Assembly (NCBI RefSeq): GCF_018130465.1
Contig: NZ_JAFCKJ010000003.1
Span: 62,001-126,000 of the forward strand
Source: Bradyrhizobium canariense
GTDB taxonomy: Bacteria > Pseudomonadota > Alphaproteobacteria > Rhizobiales > Xanthobacteraceae
DNA length: 64,000 nucleotides
Direction of reading: 5' to 3'
The notes under the pieces were generated by a model, which saw only the letters and a list, made by a program, of their open reading frames with translations, made no database searches and was not told where the DNA came from. Of the stretch, positions 18,525-27,079 are shown in pieces; the stretch's first letter is position 1, and each line of letters opens with the position of its first letter. A program made the position numbers and the translations under genes.

Positions 18525-19673
18525 ATGAATCGTCCCGATACCGGTCTGCCCAATCATTTCGAATTGCTCGCCACCGATGGCGCCGCGCGCACCGGGCGCC
18601 TGACCACGCCGCACGGCGTGGTGCGCACGCCCGCCTTCATGCCGGTCGGCACCGCCGGCGCCATGAAGGGCATGCACTGGCGCGAGGTGCGCGAGGCCGG
18701 TGCCGACATCGTGCTCGGCAACACCTATCATCTGATGCTGCGTCCCGGCGCCGAGCGGATCGCGGCGCTGGGCGGCTTGCAGAAATTCACCGGCTGGAAC
18801 GGGCCGATGCTGACGGATTCCGGCGGCTTCCAGGTGATGTCGCTGGCGGATTTACGCAAGGTCAGCGAGCACGCCGTGACGTTCCGTTCGCATATCGACG
18901 GCGCCAAGGTCGAGCTGTCGCCGGAGCGCTCGATCGAGGTGCAGCGTTTCCTCGGCTCCGATATCGCCATGCAGATGGACGAATGCGTGCGACTGCCTGC
19001 CGAGCGCGCCGACATCGACCGCGCGATGCAATTGTCGCTGCGCTGGGCCGAGCGAAGCAAGCGCGCCTTCGAGAGCGCACCCGACGGCTACATGCTGTTC
19101 GGCATCGTGCAGGGCGGCGACATACCCCAGCTTCGCCATGCCAGCGCGCAAGGCCTCATCGAGATCGGTTTCCATGGTTATGCGATCGGCGGCCTCGCCG
19201 TCGGTGAGCCGCAGGCCGTGATGCTGGCGATGATCGACGAGACAGCGCCGCTGCTGCCGAGAGAACGGCCGCGCTATCTGATGGGCGTCGGCACACCGGA
19301 CGACATCGTCGAGGCAGTCAAGCGCGGCATCGACATGTTCGATTGCGTGATGCCGACCCGCAATGGCCGGCATGGCGTCGCCTTCACACGCTTTGGCCAG
19401 GTGAATTTGCGCAATGCGCGCCACGCCGACGATCCGCGTCCACTCGACGAAGAGAGCTCCTGGCCGTCGGCGCGCAGCTACGCGCGCGCCTATTTGCACC
19501 ATCTCGTCAAGGCGGGCGAGACGCTGGGTGCGATGCTGCTGTCCGAGATCAATATCGCTTACTACCAGTTCCTGATGCAGGGCATCAGGGACGCGATCGC
19601 ACAGGGCACATTCGAGGAGTTCTATCAGCGGACGCGCGAGGACTGGGCGAGGGGCGACATCGCCCCGCGCTAG
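18525..19673 (+). CDS. tgt: tRNA-guanine transglycosylase lacking the zinc site
   Basis: A 382-residue enzyme exchanging guanine-34 of Asp, Asn, His and Tyr tRNAs for preQ1 in queuosine synthesis. Catalytic residues are present: Asp98 in TDSGGFQ and nucleophile Asp273 in [14 protein letters not shown], with GGLAVGE at about 222-228. The zinc ligands of E. coli Tgt (Cys302, Cys304, Cys307, His333) align without gaps to Ser311, Trp313, Ala316 and Ile342 ([19 protein letters not shown] and SEINIAYYQ). The fold may be stabilised another way. ATG 18525 is used; an earlier in-frame start at 18489 adds non-conserved residues. It acts before QueA. Confidence 0.93.
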   Translation: MNRPDTGLPNHFELLATDGAARTGRLTTPHGVVRTPAFMPVGTAGAMKGMHWREVREAGADIVLGNTYHLMLRPGAERIAALGGLQKFTGWNGPMLTDSGGFQVMSLADLRKVSEHAVTFRSHIDGAKVELSPERSIEVQRFLGSDIAMQMDECVRLPAERADIDRAMQLSLRWAERSKRAFESAPDGYMLFGIVQGGDIPQLRHASAQGLIEIGFHGYAIGGLAVGEPQAVMLAMIDETAPLLPRERPRYLMGVGTPDDIVEAVKRGIDMFDCVMPTRNGRHGVAFTRFGQVNLRNARHADDPRPLDEESSWPSARSYARAYLHHLVKAGETLGAMLLSEINIAYYQFLMQGIRDAIAQGTFEEFYQRTREDWARGDIAPR

Positions 19674-19705
19674 GTCAATTGCACATGGTCAGTTGAGAGG
19701 AAGCG

Positions 19706-19924
19706 TCAGTTGCAGATGAAGCGCTGCTTGACGGCGTGCTTGGTCACGAAGCCGTAGCCGCAATTGTCGCAGGTCCAGAGATAGCTGATCAGGTGTTCCG
19801 ACACATATGCAGAACCTTCGGCGGCGACCATGGAGTCGGCGCAGACCGGACAGGTGGGCAACTCACTGCAACGCGGAGCGCGGTTCGGTGCGACGGTCGA
19901 CAACACTTCAGCGACTGCTGACAT
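19706..19924 (-). CDS. Small zinc-ribbon protein
   Basis: A 72-residue protein with two Cys pairs, CPVC near residue 25 and CDNC near 52, that would hold one zinc ion. Between them lies a Tyr/Trp-containing strand (HLISYLWTC). Such ribbons are common in small rhizobial proteins and may bind nucleic acid or a partner; the function is not known. It is convergent with tgt and divergent from cysK. Confidence 0.7.
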   Translation of the reverse strand: MSAVAEVLSTVAPNRAPRCSELPTCPVCADSMVAAEGSAYVSEHLISYLWTCDNCGYGFVTKHAVKQRFICN

Positions 19925-20146
19925 CGTGGTGACCTCCTGCTTTGAGACCTAAGTCTAACATAAGCAGAATCAGTTGACGAGGTCGCAACACAAATGCGTT
20001 GGTTTTCTGATAATTACAGCTCACGCGATTTTGCGATGCAGCGTATTTAACATGTGCCGCAATGTCGCTTGCGTGTCGCCGCAGGCTGTCTGTAACTGCG
20101 CAAGAACTGCAACAGAAGCGCAAATTGTCGCCACAGGGAGTTCATC

Positions 20147-21124
20147 ATGGACGCATCGTCCACCACGGGTGCAGCGCACCAACCCGGCCGCGGCCGGATC
20201 TATGATTCGATCGTCGATGCTTTTGGCGACACGCCGATCGTCCGCCTGCGCCGGCTGCCGGGCATGCACGGCGTGAACGCGACCATTTTGGCAAAACTTG
20301 AATATTTCAATCCCGCCGCAAGCGTGAAGGATCGCATCGGCGCGGCCATGATCATCGCCATGGAGAAGGCCGGCATCGTCAAGCCCGACACCGTGCTGAT
20401 CGAGCCGACCTCCGGCAATACCGGCATCGCGCTGGCCCTCGTCGCCGCCTCGCGCGGCTATCGGCTCAAGCTGGTCATGCCGGAGTCGATGTCGATCGAA
20501 CGGCGCAAGATGCTGGCCTTTCTGGGCGCGGAGCTGGTGCTGACACCGGCAGCACAGGGCATGAAGGGCGCGATCGCGACGGCCGAAGAGCTGTTGAAGA
20601 CGACGCCGAATTCGGTGATGCCGCAACAGTTCAAGAACCTTGCCAATCCCGAGGTGCACCGCCGCACCACCGCGGAGGAGATCTGGAACGACACCGGCGG
20701 CAACATCGACTTCTTCGTCGCCGGCGTCGGCACCGGCGGCACCATCACCGGCGTCGGCCAGGTGCTGAAGCCGCGCAAGCCCTCGCTGCGCGTGGTCGCG
20801 GTCGAGCCCGAGGAGAGCCCGGTGCTGTCCGGCGGCCAGCACACGCCGCACAAGATCCAGGGCATCGGTGCGGGCTTCGTCCCTGACATCCTCGACCGCT
20901 CGGTGATCGACGAGATCGTGAAGATCAACTCGACCACGGCGATCGAGACCTCGCGGGCGCTGGCGCGGCATGAGGGCATTCCCGGCGGCATCTCCTCGGG
21001 CGCCGCGATCGCCGCGGCCCTCCAGATCGGCAAGCGGCCGGAAGCTGCGGGAAAGACCATCCTGGCTATAGTGCCGTCCTTCTCCGAGCGGTATCTTTCG
21101 ACGGCTCTGTTTGAGGGAATCTAG
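20147..21124 (+). CDS. cysK: Cysteine synthase (O-acetylserine sulfhydrylase)
   Basis: A 325-residue PLP enzyme making cysteine from O-acetylserine and sulfide. The PLP-binding lysine is Lys61 in [11 protein letters not shown]. The substrate loop TSGNTG lies near residue 90 and the phosphate-binding GTGGT near 197. The last residues ELYLST-type ([11 protein letters not shown]) match CysK rather than CysM. GGGAG lies six bases before the ATG. It is followed after 3 bases by a small BrnA-like gene. Confidence 0.94.
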   Translation: MDASSTTGAAHQPGRGRIYDSIVDAFGDTPIVRLRRLPGMHGVNATILAKLEYFNPAASVKDRIGAAMIIAMEKAGIVKPDTVLIEPTSGNTGIALALVAASRGYRLKLVMPESMSIERRKMLAFLGAELVLTPAAQGMKGAIATAEELLKTTPNSVMPQQFKNLANPEVHRRTTAEEIWNDTGGNIDFFVAGVGTGGTITGVGQVLKPRKPSLRVVAVEPEESPVLSGGQHTPHKIQGIGAGFVPDILDRSVIDEIVKINSTTAIETSRALARHEGIPGGISSGAAIAAALQIGKRPEAAGKTILAIVPSFSERYLSTALFEGI

Positions 21125-21127
21125 GAC

Positions 21128-21370
21128 ATGGCGGATCAACCACCGAGGCGGCCGCGGACGTTGGGCGATGCCAGGACGGAGGCCGAGGCGGCGTTCAAGA
21201 AGGTGACGGCGAAGGTCGCCGCGGCGCCGCCAAAGCAGAATGTGATGCCGGGGATCAAGGAGCAGGTCACGCTGCGGATCGACCAGGACGTGCTGGAGCA
21301 TTTCCAGGCCGGTGGGCCCGGCTGGCAGGACCGCATCAACGAGGCGCTGCGAAAGGCCGCGGGGAAGTAG
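21128..21370 (+). CDS. BrnA-like ribbon-helix-helix protein without a BrnT toxin
   Basis: An 80-residue protein. The C-terminal 35 residues, VTLRIDQDVLEHFQAGGPGW and QDRINEALRKA, match the ribbon-helix-helix of BrnA antitoxins (strand for DNA contact, then two helices). The N-terminal part is basic and Pro/Ala-rich. BrnA is normally encoded next to BrnT, a ribonuclease toxin; none is present on either side here. It starts three bases after cysK and is probably co-transcribed, so it may serve as a stand-alone regulator. Confidence 0.72.
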   Translation: MADQPPRRPRTLGDARTEAEAAFKKVTAKVAAAPPKQNVMPGIKEQVTLRIDQDVLEHFQAGGPGWQDRINEALRKAAGK

Positions 21371-21438
21371 GCGCCAACTGCCGGATCCGGGGGCGGTCGT
21401 CCGAAACTGGCGCGCCCGGCGGGATCCTGGTGGCGAAC

Positions 21439-22191
21439 TCAAAGGACCTGCGACAGAAACCGCTGCGTTCGTTCGTCCGTGGCCGCCGTGAATAATGTTT
21501 CCGGCGGGCCGTGCTCGACGATCACACCGCGATCGGTGAAGTAGACGTGATCGGCGACCTCACGGGCGAAGTTCATTTCGTGGGTCACCAGGAGGCATGT
21601 CATCCCGTCTTCGGCAAGCTCCCGGATGGTGACCAGGACCTCCTTGACCGTTTCCGGATCGAGGGCGGCGGTGACTTCGTCGAACAGCATGATGTCCGGT
21701 CGCATCGCCAGCGAACGGGCGATGGCCACGCGCTGCTGCTGTCCGCCGGAGAGTTCACCGGGATAGGTGTCCTCCTTCCCCGCAAGGCGCACCTTGGCGA
21801 GCAGCGCTCGGGCGCGCGCTTCGACCTCGGGACGCTTCTGGCCGAGAACATGGATTGGCGCCATCATCACGTTCTGGAGCGCGGTCTTGTGCGGGAAAAG
21901 GTTGTATTGTTGAAAGACCATCCCGACCTTGCGACGAAGCGCCAGTTTGTCGAGCCTGGGGTCGGACACTTCGATGCCTTCGATTTGAATGCTGCCGGAC
22001 GAGATCGGTTGAAGGGCATTGATGCAGCGGATCAGCGTGGATTTCCCTGATCCGGACGGGCCGATGATACAGATCACCTCGCCCTTCCTGACCGAAAGGC
22101 TGATTCCTTTCAGAACCTCGAGAGCTCCGAAAGACTTTCTGACGTCGACACATTGGACGATGGGCTGATCCGGCGTCCAGGTCGCGGCCAT
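21439..22191 (-). CDS. Polar amino-acid ABC transporter, ATP-binding protein
   Basis: A 250-residue ABC ATPase. Walker A GPSGSGKST at 44-52, Q loop MVFQQYNLFP at 91-100, signature LSGGQQQR at 147-154, Walker B IMLFDEVTAALDPE at 167-180 (Val-Thr-Ala replaces the common Pro-Thr-Ser), and H-loop His204. It energises the two permeases encoded just upstream. A longer frame continues upstream antisense-like through the permease gene; ATG 22191 gives the family start. It is the last gene of a five-gene operon. Confidence 0.92.
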   Translation of the reverse strand: MAATWTPDQPIVQCVDVRKSFGALEVLKGISLSVRKGEVICIIGPSGSGKSTLIRCINALQPISSGSIQIEGIEVSDPRLDKLALRRKVGMVFQQYNLFPHKTALQNVMMAPIHVLGQKRPEVEARARALLAKVRLAGKEDTYPGELSGGQQQRVAIARSLAMRPDIMLFDEVTAALDPETVKEVLVTIRELAEDGMTCLLVTHEMNFAREVADHVYFTDRGVIVEHGPPETLFTAATDERTQRFLSQVL

Positions 22192-22202
22192 GCTCTGCTC
22201 CC

Positions 22203-23045
22203 TCAGCGTACGCGGAATCGACGCTCGAGACGAGCGGTCCACAGGTTGATCGGATAACAGTAGAGAAAGAAACACAGCAGCGCGAAACCGTAGAGCGGCG
22301 CGAACAGCTCCGGTCTCCCGCCTTCGGCGGCGTGCACCTGTGCTGTCAGCGTGAGCATTTCCGAAACGCCGACGATCGATGCCAGCACCGTCGACATCGC
22401 GACCAGCGCATAGATGTTCATCCAGGGCGGCAGCATGCGCTTGATGCATTGTGGCAGCATGATCAGCCACATGGTCTGGCGGCGCGTGAAGGACAGCGAT
22501 TCCGCGGCCTCCCACTGCGTCGACGGAATGGAGCGGACGGCCCCGCGCACGACCTCGGCGACATTCGCCATGACGGGCAGGGCGAAGCCCACGGTCGCCT
22601 TGATCCAGTCCGGCAAGGGAATGGTCGTCTTGAACAGGGTGACCTGGAAGGGCACCAGAAACATGACGAAGAACAGCAGCACCAGCCAGGGCGCGTTGCG
22701 GAAGAATTGAGTGATGAGCCAGCTGACAGCGGCGAGCAGCCGGGACTCCGACAACAGGGCGAGGCCCAGGCCAAGCCCGGCGACGGTCCCCAGCAGCATG
22801 GCCAGCAGGGAGATCGCGATGTTGAAGACGAAGCCGCGCAGCAGGAGCGGTGACCACTTCACGATGACCTGAAGTGGGGAGAGCATCGTCGGTCCGGCCT
22901 GCGCCCACGCGGTGGATGCGGCCATGATGGCGCAGAAACAGAGGATCGCAGCGGGCAGCGGGCCGATCCGGACGGACATCCTGGCCGGCGCGGGACGATA
23001 CGGCAGAAGGACGGCAAGCCTGTTTCCGGACCCGGCAGTCTTCAT
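22203..23045 (-). CDS. Polar amino-acid ABC transporter, permease
   Basis: A 280-residue inner-membrane permease of the HisM/GlnP family, with about five helices after a cytosolic N-terminus. The coupling loop that contacts the ATPase is visible as QWEAAESLSFTRRQTMWLIM ('EAA' motif). It overlaps the next-upstream permease gene by four bases (ATGA), so the two are coupled and probably form a heterodimer. An extra helix near residues 30-47 (with an Ala-rich end) is a little unusual. Confidence 0.9.
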   Translation of the reverse strand: MKTAGSGNRLAVLLPYRPAPARMSVRIGPLPAAILCFCAIMAASTAWAQAGPTMLSPLQVIVKWSPLLLRGFVFNIAISLLAMLLGTVAGLGLGLALLSESRLLAAVSWLITQFFRNAPWLVLLFFVMFLVPFQVTLFKTTIPLPDWIKATVGFALPVMANVAEVVRGAVRSIPSTQWEAAESLSFTRRQTMWLIMLPQCIKRMLPPWMNIYALVAMSTVLASIVGVSEMLTLTAQVHAAEGGRPELFAPLYGFALLCFFLYCYPINLWTARLERRFRVR

Positions 23046-23797
23046 CGCGCATAACCGGGGATGCGCATCGCCCGTTCCCAGCGATGCATCAGCCAGACAA
23101 GGACGCCGACAAGGATGCCGTAGGTCGCCAGCAACACGACCATCATTTCGAAAACGTTCTGCGATTCCGACCAGATCTGCTTGACCGCATACAATGTTTC
23201 GGGAACGGCGATCGCGTAGGCGAGGGTGGTCGTCTTGAGCAGGTTGACGAGGTTGTTGTTCAGTGCGGGAAGGCAGACGCGCACGGCCAGCGGAAGGACG
23301 ATGTGGATGTAAGCCTTGAGGCGTGTGTATCCGAGCGCCTCCGCGGCTTCCAGCGTCGTCCTCGGCACCGCCTCAATTCCGGAGCGGAAGATTTCGACGT
23401 TGAAGGCGGCCGCGAACAGTGACAGCGAAATGATGGCCCACTGAACGTTGCTCAGCAGCGGAACGCGCATGCCCGCCGCCTCGACGGCCGGAAGCATGGT
23501 GCCGAGGCCGAAATAGAAAAAGAAGAGCTGGACCAGCGGTGGCGTGTTGCGGAACACCACCACGAAAGCATTGACAGGCAGCCGCAGCAACACCGACGGA
23601 CTGCCCTGCAGCAAGGCGCCCACCGCACCGATGATCAGGCTCAGCAGGATGGTCGTGATACTCAGAAGCAGCGTCATCCTGAGGCCGCCGAAATAGCGAT
23701 CCCAGTCGTACGCATCGTAGAACACGGAGAAGTTCAGCCCCGTCGTCTCGTAGAGCTGTTGAAACCAGTTGGCGATTGCTTGCATGTTGCTCGACAC
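23042..23797 (-). CDS. Polar amino-acid ABC transporter, permease
   Basis: A 251-residue inner-membrane permease, the partner of the one encoded downstream. Helices cover residues 40-62, 72-95, 120-140, 185-205 and 215-240. The EAA loop is TLEAAEALGYTRLKAYIHIV, and the Arg-Asn-Thr-Pro motif (VFRNTPPLVQ) typical of HisM/GlnP lies near residue 82. It lies 87 bases downstream of the binding-protein gene and overlaps the next gene by four bases. Confidence 0.92.
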   Translation of the reverse strand: MSSNMQAIANWFQQLYETTGLNFSVFYDAYDWDRYFGGLRMTLLLSITTILLSLIIGAVGALLQGSPSVLLRLPVNAFVVVFRNTPPLVQLFFFYFGLGTMLPAVEAAGMRVPLLSNVQWAIISLSLFAAAFNVEIFRSGIEAVPRTTLEAAEALGYTRLKAYIHIVLPLAVRVCLPALNNNLVNLLKTTTLAYAIAVPETLYAVKQIWSESQNVFEMMVVLLATYGILVGVLVWLMHRWERAMRIPGYAR

Positions 23798-23884
23798 CGA
23801 ACTGTGGAGGGCGATGCCTCGTATCAGTGCATTGGCTCGACCTGTTCGGAGCGCAAGATGGGTCTGGCGCTCCGCTTTGCGCGC

Positions 23885-24697
23885 CTATTTGTCCTTGTAT
23901 TGCTCGTGCATGGAGAGCGAATACTCGGTTGGCGTAATGCCCCACTTCTTTTCCGCTGCCACGATGAAGCCGGTCTTCATCCAGTCCTTTGTCGTGTCTT
24001 CGAGCAGCTTCTGAAGACTGGCATTCTCGAGCGCAACGGCGATCATCCATGGCGAGGGCAGAACGCCTTTCAGGGGCAGGTCGTAGTCCGTCTTCCACTC
24101 GTCCTCCAGCAGTTTGCCTTGCAGGAAGGTCTGATCGTAGACGTAGCCGATGCAGTTGCCCTGCTTCATCGCGAACAGGGGCTTCTCCGAGCCGTCAAAC
24201 GCAACAATTTCGGGGCCGTAGGATTTGGCGACGTCCTTGTTGTACCAGGCCCCCGACGTTGCACAGACGGGCTTTCCCTTGAGGTCAGCCCAGTCCTTGA
24301 TGCCGGCCTTCTTGTTGAGAAGGATGTTCACATAGTCGGAATAATACAGCGGTTCGATGGCTTGAACGACGCGACGACGTTCCGGCCTGTCCGACATGGT
24401 CGCGATCAGCAGGTCGATCTTTCCCTGCTGAAGAAATTCGATTCTGTTTGAGGCTCCGACTGGAACGAGCTCGAGTTTGACGCCGAGGCGCTTGGCAATG
24501 TCGGCGGCAAGATCCGGCTCGATGCCGACCACGTTTCCCGTGGGATCGCGATATCCGAAGGGTTTGTAGTCAGCCTTGACGCCGACATTCAACGTGCCGC
24601 GCTGTTTGATGGCGTCGACGCCATCGGCGGCTTGAGCGCTGCCAAGCATCAGCAGCACCGTGGCACCTGCCATCATGGAACGGAGCATATTTCTCAT
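23885..24697 (-). CDS. Amino-acid ABC transporter, periplasmic binding protein
   Basis: A 270-residue family-3 solute-binding protein. A signal peptide (about 1-24, ending AQAAD) precedes the two-lobed domain: GTLNVGVKADYKPFGYRD at the start, GIEPDLAADIAKRLG, then the ligand-arginine region SDRPERRRVV. ATG 24697 is preferred because GGAGGTG lies seven bases upstream; the frame is open to 24730. Ligand is not predictable from sequence; the neighbouring amine oxidase suggests an N-methylated or other secondary amino acid. Confidence 0.9.
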   Translation of the reverse strand: MRNMLRSMMAGATVLLMLGSAQAADGVDAIKQRGTLNVGVKADYKPFGYRDPTGNVVGIEPDLAADIAKRLGVKLELVPVGASNRIEFLQQGKIDLLIATMSDRPERRRVVQAIEPLYYSDYVNILLNKKAGIKDWADLKGKPVCATSGAWYNKDVAKSYGPEIVAFDGSEKPLFAMKQGNCIGYVYDQTFLQGKLLEDEWKTDYDLPLKGVLPSPWMIAVALENASLQKLLEDTTKDWMKTGFIVAAEKKWGITPTEYSLSMHEQYKDK

Positions 24698-24772
24698 TGG
24701 GTGACACCTCCAGGATTGCAACCACGACACGCGCAGCAGGTACTCTTTGCGTTACAAGGTTCGTGCCAAACG

Positions 24773-25942
24773 TCACGAAAAACGGGACACGGAGAATGGA
24801 GCAAGGTCGATCGAGCTTCGACCATCGGCCATCATCTCGGCGACGACGTTTCCAATGCCGGCCGAGTGCTTGAAGCCGTGACCGGAGCACGCCGAGACGA
24901 CAAAGACTCTGTCCTGGTCAGGATGCCGGTCGATGATGAATCCCCGATCGGGTGTTGTCGTGTAGAGACAGGCGGCCGCCTGCGCGGCACGGGGCGTGGC
25001 GCCCGCGAGGCGCCCCTTGACGTGCACCCGGTACATCTTGGCCGACTCCGCCGGATCAACGGTGCGATCGACGGTATCGGCCGTTGTGCTGGTCTCGTAC
25101 TGCTCGGTCGCCACCTTGACGCGACGGTCGCCCGGCAGTGGCGGGAAGCCGTAGAAGTAGTCGATATCCGTCGCGCCGTGCATCCAGATGAACACAGGCG
25201 CGTTGGCGCGATACGCGCTCATGTCCTCAAGTTCGTACCAATGGAGTACCTGACGTTTCACCGTGAGCACACGGTCAAACGGCGCGCCGAGCAGGTGAGC
25301 GTTCCAGGCGCCTGCCGACACCACCACCTGGTCCGCCTCGAACGTGCCTGAGGACGTTTCCACCCGAACGGCGGAGCCTCTCTGGGCGATCGAGAGAACT
25401 TCGACTCCCGAGCGTATCGTTGCGCCAAGCTGCTCGGCGCGTGTCAGTTGCGCCTTGATGCAACGCTCTGGAAAAACGTAGCCCCCGCCGGGCTCGTAAT
25501 AGGCCTTCTCGTTGCCCTCGAGGTTCAGGAACTGCGGGAAGCGGTGAGCCACCTCTCGCCCGTCGATCACTTCATGCGCGATGCTGAAGTCGCGGGCTGC
25601 CGCAATCGAACGTGCGACGAAATCCGGCTTGCCGTGGTGCGACGTCTCGCCGACACCGGGCGCCATGACGAGGACGCCGCACGGGTTCAGCAGCTCGGCG
25701 GACGTCTCGGCTTCGAGCTCACGCCAGATCCGGTGAGTATCCAACACCAGGGGCACGTAATCGCGGCCTTCGCCGACCGCCTGCCGGGTGATGCGGGTTT
25801 CGCCGTGGCTGGACCCCATCGTGTGGGGAGGGGCAAAGCGATCGAGGCCGATCGCCTTCACCCCTCGCTTGGCCAGTTGATAGAGCGCCGCGCTGCCCAT
25901 GGCACCGAGGCCGATCACCAGAATATCCGCTTTCTCGCGCAT
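24773..25942 (-). CDS. FAD-dependent amine oxidase of the sarcosine / N-methyl amino acid oxidase type
   Basis: A 389-residue flavoenzyme. The dinucleotide site is LVIGLGAMGSAALYQLAKRG at 8-27, followed by the conserved SSHGETRITR. Near the C-terminus, CLYTTTPDRGFIIDRHP contains the Cys that carries covalent FAD in monomeric sarcosine oxidases, and SACSGHGFK supplies the active-site Lys. Such enzymes oxidise N-methyl groups of amino acids. ATG 25942 gives the standard start; the frame opens earlier at 26017. It is the first gene of the uptake operon and is divergent from a LysR gene, giving an import-then-oxidise unit. Confidence 0.88.
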   Translation of the reverse strand: MREKADILVIGLGAMGSAALYQLAKRGVKAIGLDRFAPPHTMGSSHGETRITRQAVGEGRDYVPLVLDTHRIWRELEAETSAELLNPCGVLVMAPGVGETSHHGKPDFVARSIAAARDFSIAHEVIDGREVAHRFPQFLNLEGNEKAYYEPGGGYVFPERCIKAQLTRAEQLGATIRSGVEVLSIAQRGSAVRVETSSGTFEADQVVVSAGAWNAHLLGAPFDRVLTVKRQVLHWYELEDMSAYRANAPVFIWMHGATDIDYFYGFPPLPGDRRVKVATEQYETSTTADTVDRTVDPAESAKMYRVHVKGRLAGATPRAAQAAACLYTTTPDRGFIIDRHPDQDRVFVVSACSGHGFKHSAGIGNVVAEMMADGRSSIDLAPFSVSRFS

Positions 25943-26012
25943 CGATCGGGACTGCTTAATTGTTAGGACGGCACGAAGTCTGCTTTCAAATGCGGCTCTT
26001 GGACAAGGATAA

Positions 26013-26025
26013 TTCATGAAATGAA
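26013..26025. promoter_or_regulatory. Candidate LysR operator
   Basis: TTCATGAAATGAA is a perfect 5-3-5 dyad that also fits the T-N11-A LysR box. It lies in the 119-base gap between the divergent oxidase and LysR genes. Confidence 0.55.
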
Positions 26026-26061
26026 GAAAATTTGCATGTTCAGATGACTTTTGCTTAAGTC

Positions 26062-27027
26062 ATGGAGATGCAGTCACCTGTTCCAGACCTGCGAAGCCTG
26101 CAGATCGTCGCCGCTGTCGCAGACTCCGGCAGCATGTTGGAAGCGTCACGCCAATTCGGGATGACGCAATCCGCCGTGTCTCAGGCGGTCCGGCGTGCTG
26201 AAGCGGCGGTCGGCGTCGCGTTCTTCAACCGGACCCGCAGGCCGCTCACGCCGACTCGGGCGGGGCGCATCCTCGCAGGCCGAGTTCTCGATCTGAACCG
26301 CGACTTTGATGCGCTTCTCAGCGCGCTCCGGGTCGCGGCGGAACAGTCTGAACGGGTTGATCTGAGGCTCGGTCTCGTCGACTCCTATGCTGCCACGGTC
26401 GGCGCGCACCTCGTCAAGGAACTCATGACGGGCGAGATCGCACTGAGTCTGTCCGTATGGTCGGGCCTCGCTCACTCACATGCCGAGGCGCTGATGAATC
26501 GCAAGATCGACGCCGCGATCACATGCGACGCGATGGATGACCTGTATGATGTCGAACGCTTCCCATTCTATCGCGAGCCAAATCTGTTGGTGGTGCCGCG
26601 CGGCATGGAGGCCGAATTTGCCGGCCTTGATCTGCGGGAGATACTCGCTCGACATCGCCTGGTTCGGTACAGCGAGCGTTCCTGGGCAGGGGCTCAGGTC
26701 GAGCGCCATCTGAGCCGCCTGGGCATTCGCCCGCCGCGGGCTTTCGAGTTTGACACCTCAGACAGTCTGGTCGCCATGGTCGCGACCGGCATGGGCGTGG
26801 CGATCACCACGCCGCTGTGTCTGTTGCAGGGGCTTGCTCACGCGGCGCAAGTCAGCGCCCTCCCTCTGCCGGGCCCTGGATTCTTTCGTGAGCTGCTTCT
26901 GGTGACCCGCCGCGGAGATCTCTCGTCATTGGCGCCGCGGATCTCAGAGATGGCGCGAACGAGCATTACGACGCAAGCGATGCCGCGTATCCGGACGCTC
27001 GTGCCCTGGTTCACCGAGGATTATTAG
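26062..27027 (+). CDS. LysR-family transcriptional regulator
   Basis: A 321-residue regulator. Winged helix at about 8-67 (LRSLQIVAAVADSGSMLEAS, QFGMTQSAVSQAVRRAEA). The effector domain (95-305) has the two-lobed periplasmic-binding fold typical of the family. It is divergent from the oxidase and transport operon, with a T-N11-A box between, so it most likely controls that operon in response to the transported substrate. An ATG six bases later is an alternative start. Confidence 0.9.
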   Translation: MEMQSPVPDLRSLQIVAAVADSGSMLEASRQFGMTQSAVSQAVRRAEAAVGVAFFNRTRRPLTPTRAGRILAGRVLDLNRDFDALLSALRVAAEQSERVDLRLGLVDSYAATVGAHLVKELMTGEIALSLSVWSGLAHSHAEALMNRKIDAAITCDAMDDLYDVERFPFYREPNLLVVPRGMEAEFAGLDLREILARHRLVRYSERSWAGAQVERHLSRLGIRPPRAFEFDTSDSLVAMVATGMGVAITTPLCLLQGLAHAAQVSALPLPGPGFFRELLLVTRRGDLSSLAPRISEMARTSITTQAMPRIRTLVPWFTEDY

Positions 27028-27034
27028 CAAGAAA

Positions 27035-27058
27035 AAAGCCCGGCGTGAGCCGGGCTTT
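27035..27058. terminator. Bidirectional intrinsic terminator (lysR / caspase gene)
   Basis: A 10-bp perfect stem (AAAGCCCGGC / GCCGGGCTTT) with a GTGA loop lies between convergent stop codons at 27027 and 27080. Minus-strand transcripts gain a run of six Ts. Confidence 0.85.
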
Positions 27059-27079
27059 GTATGTCGTAACTCGTCTGTC

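Noticed and set aside
22192-23052. 537-codon fusion of the ABC ATPase with upstream sequence
   Set aside because: The upstream part is out of frame with, and overlaps, the permease gene; the ATPase starts normally at 22191.
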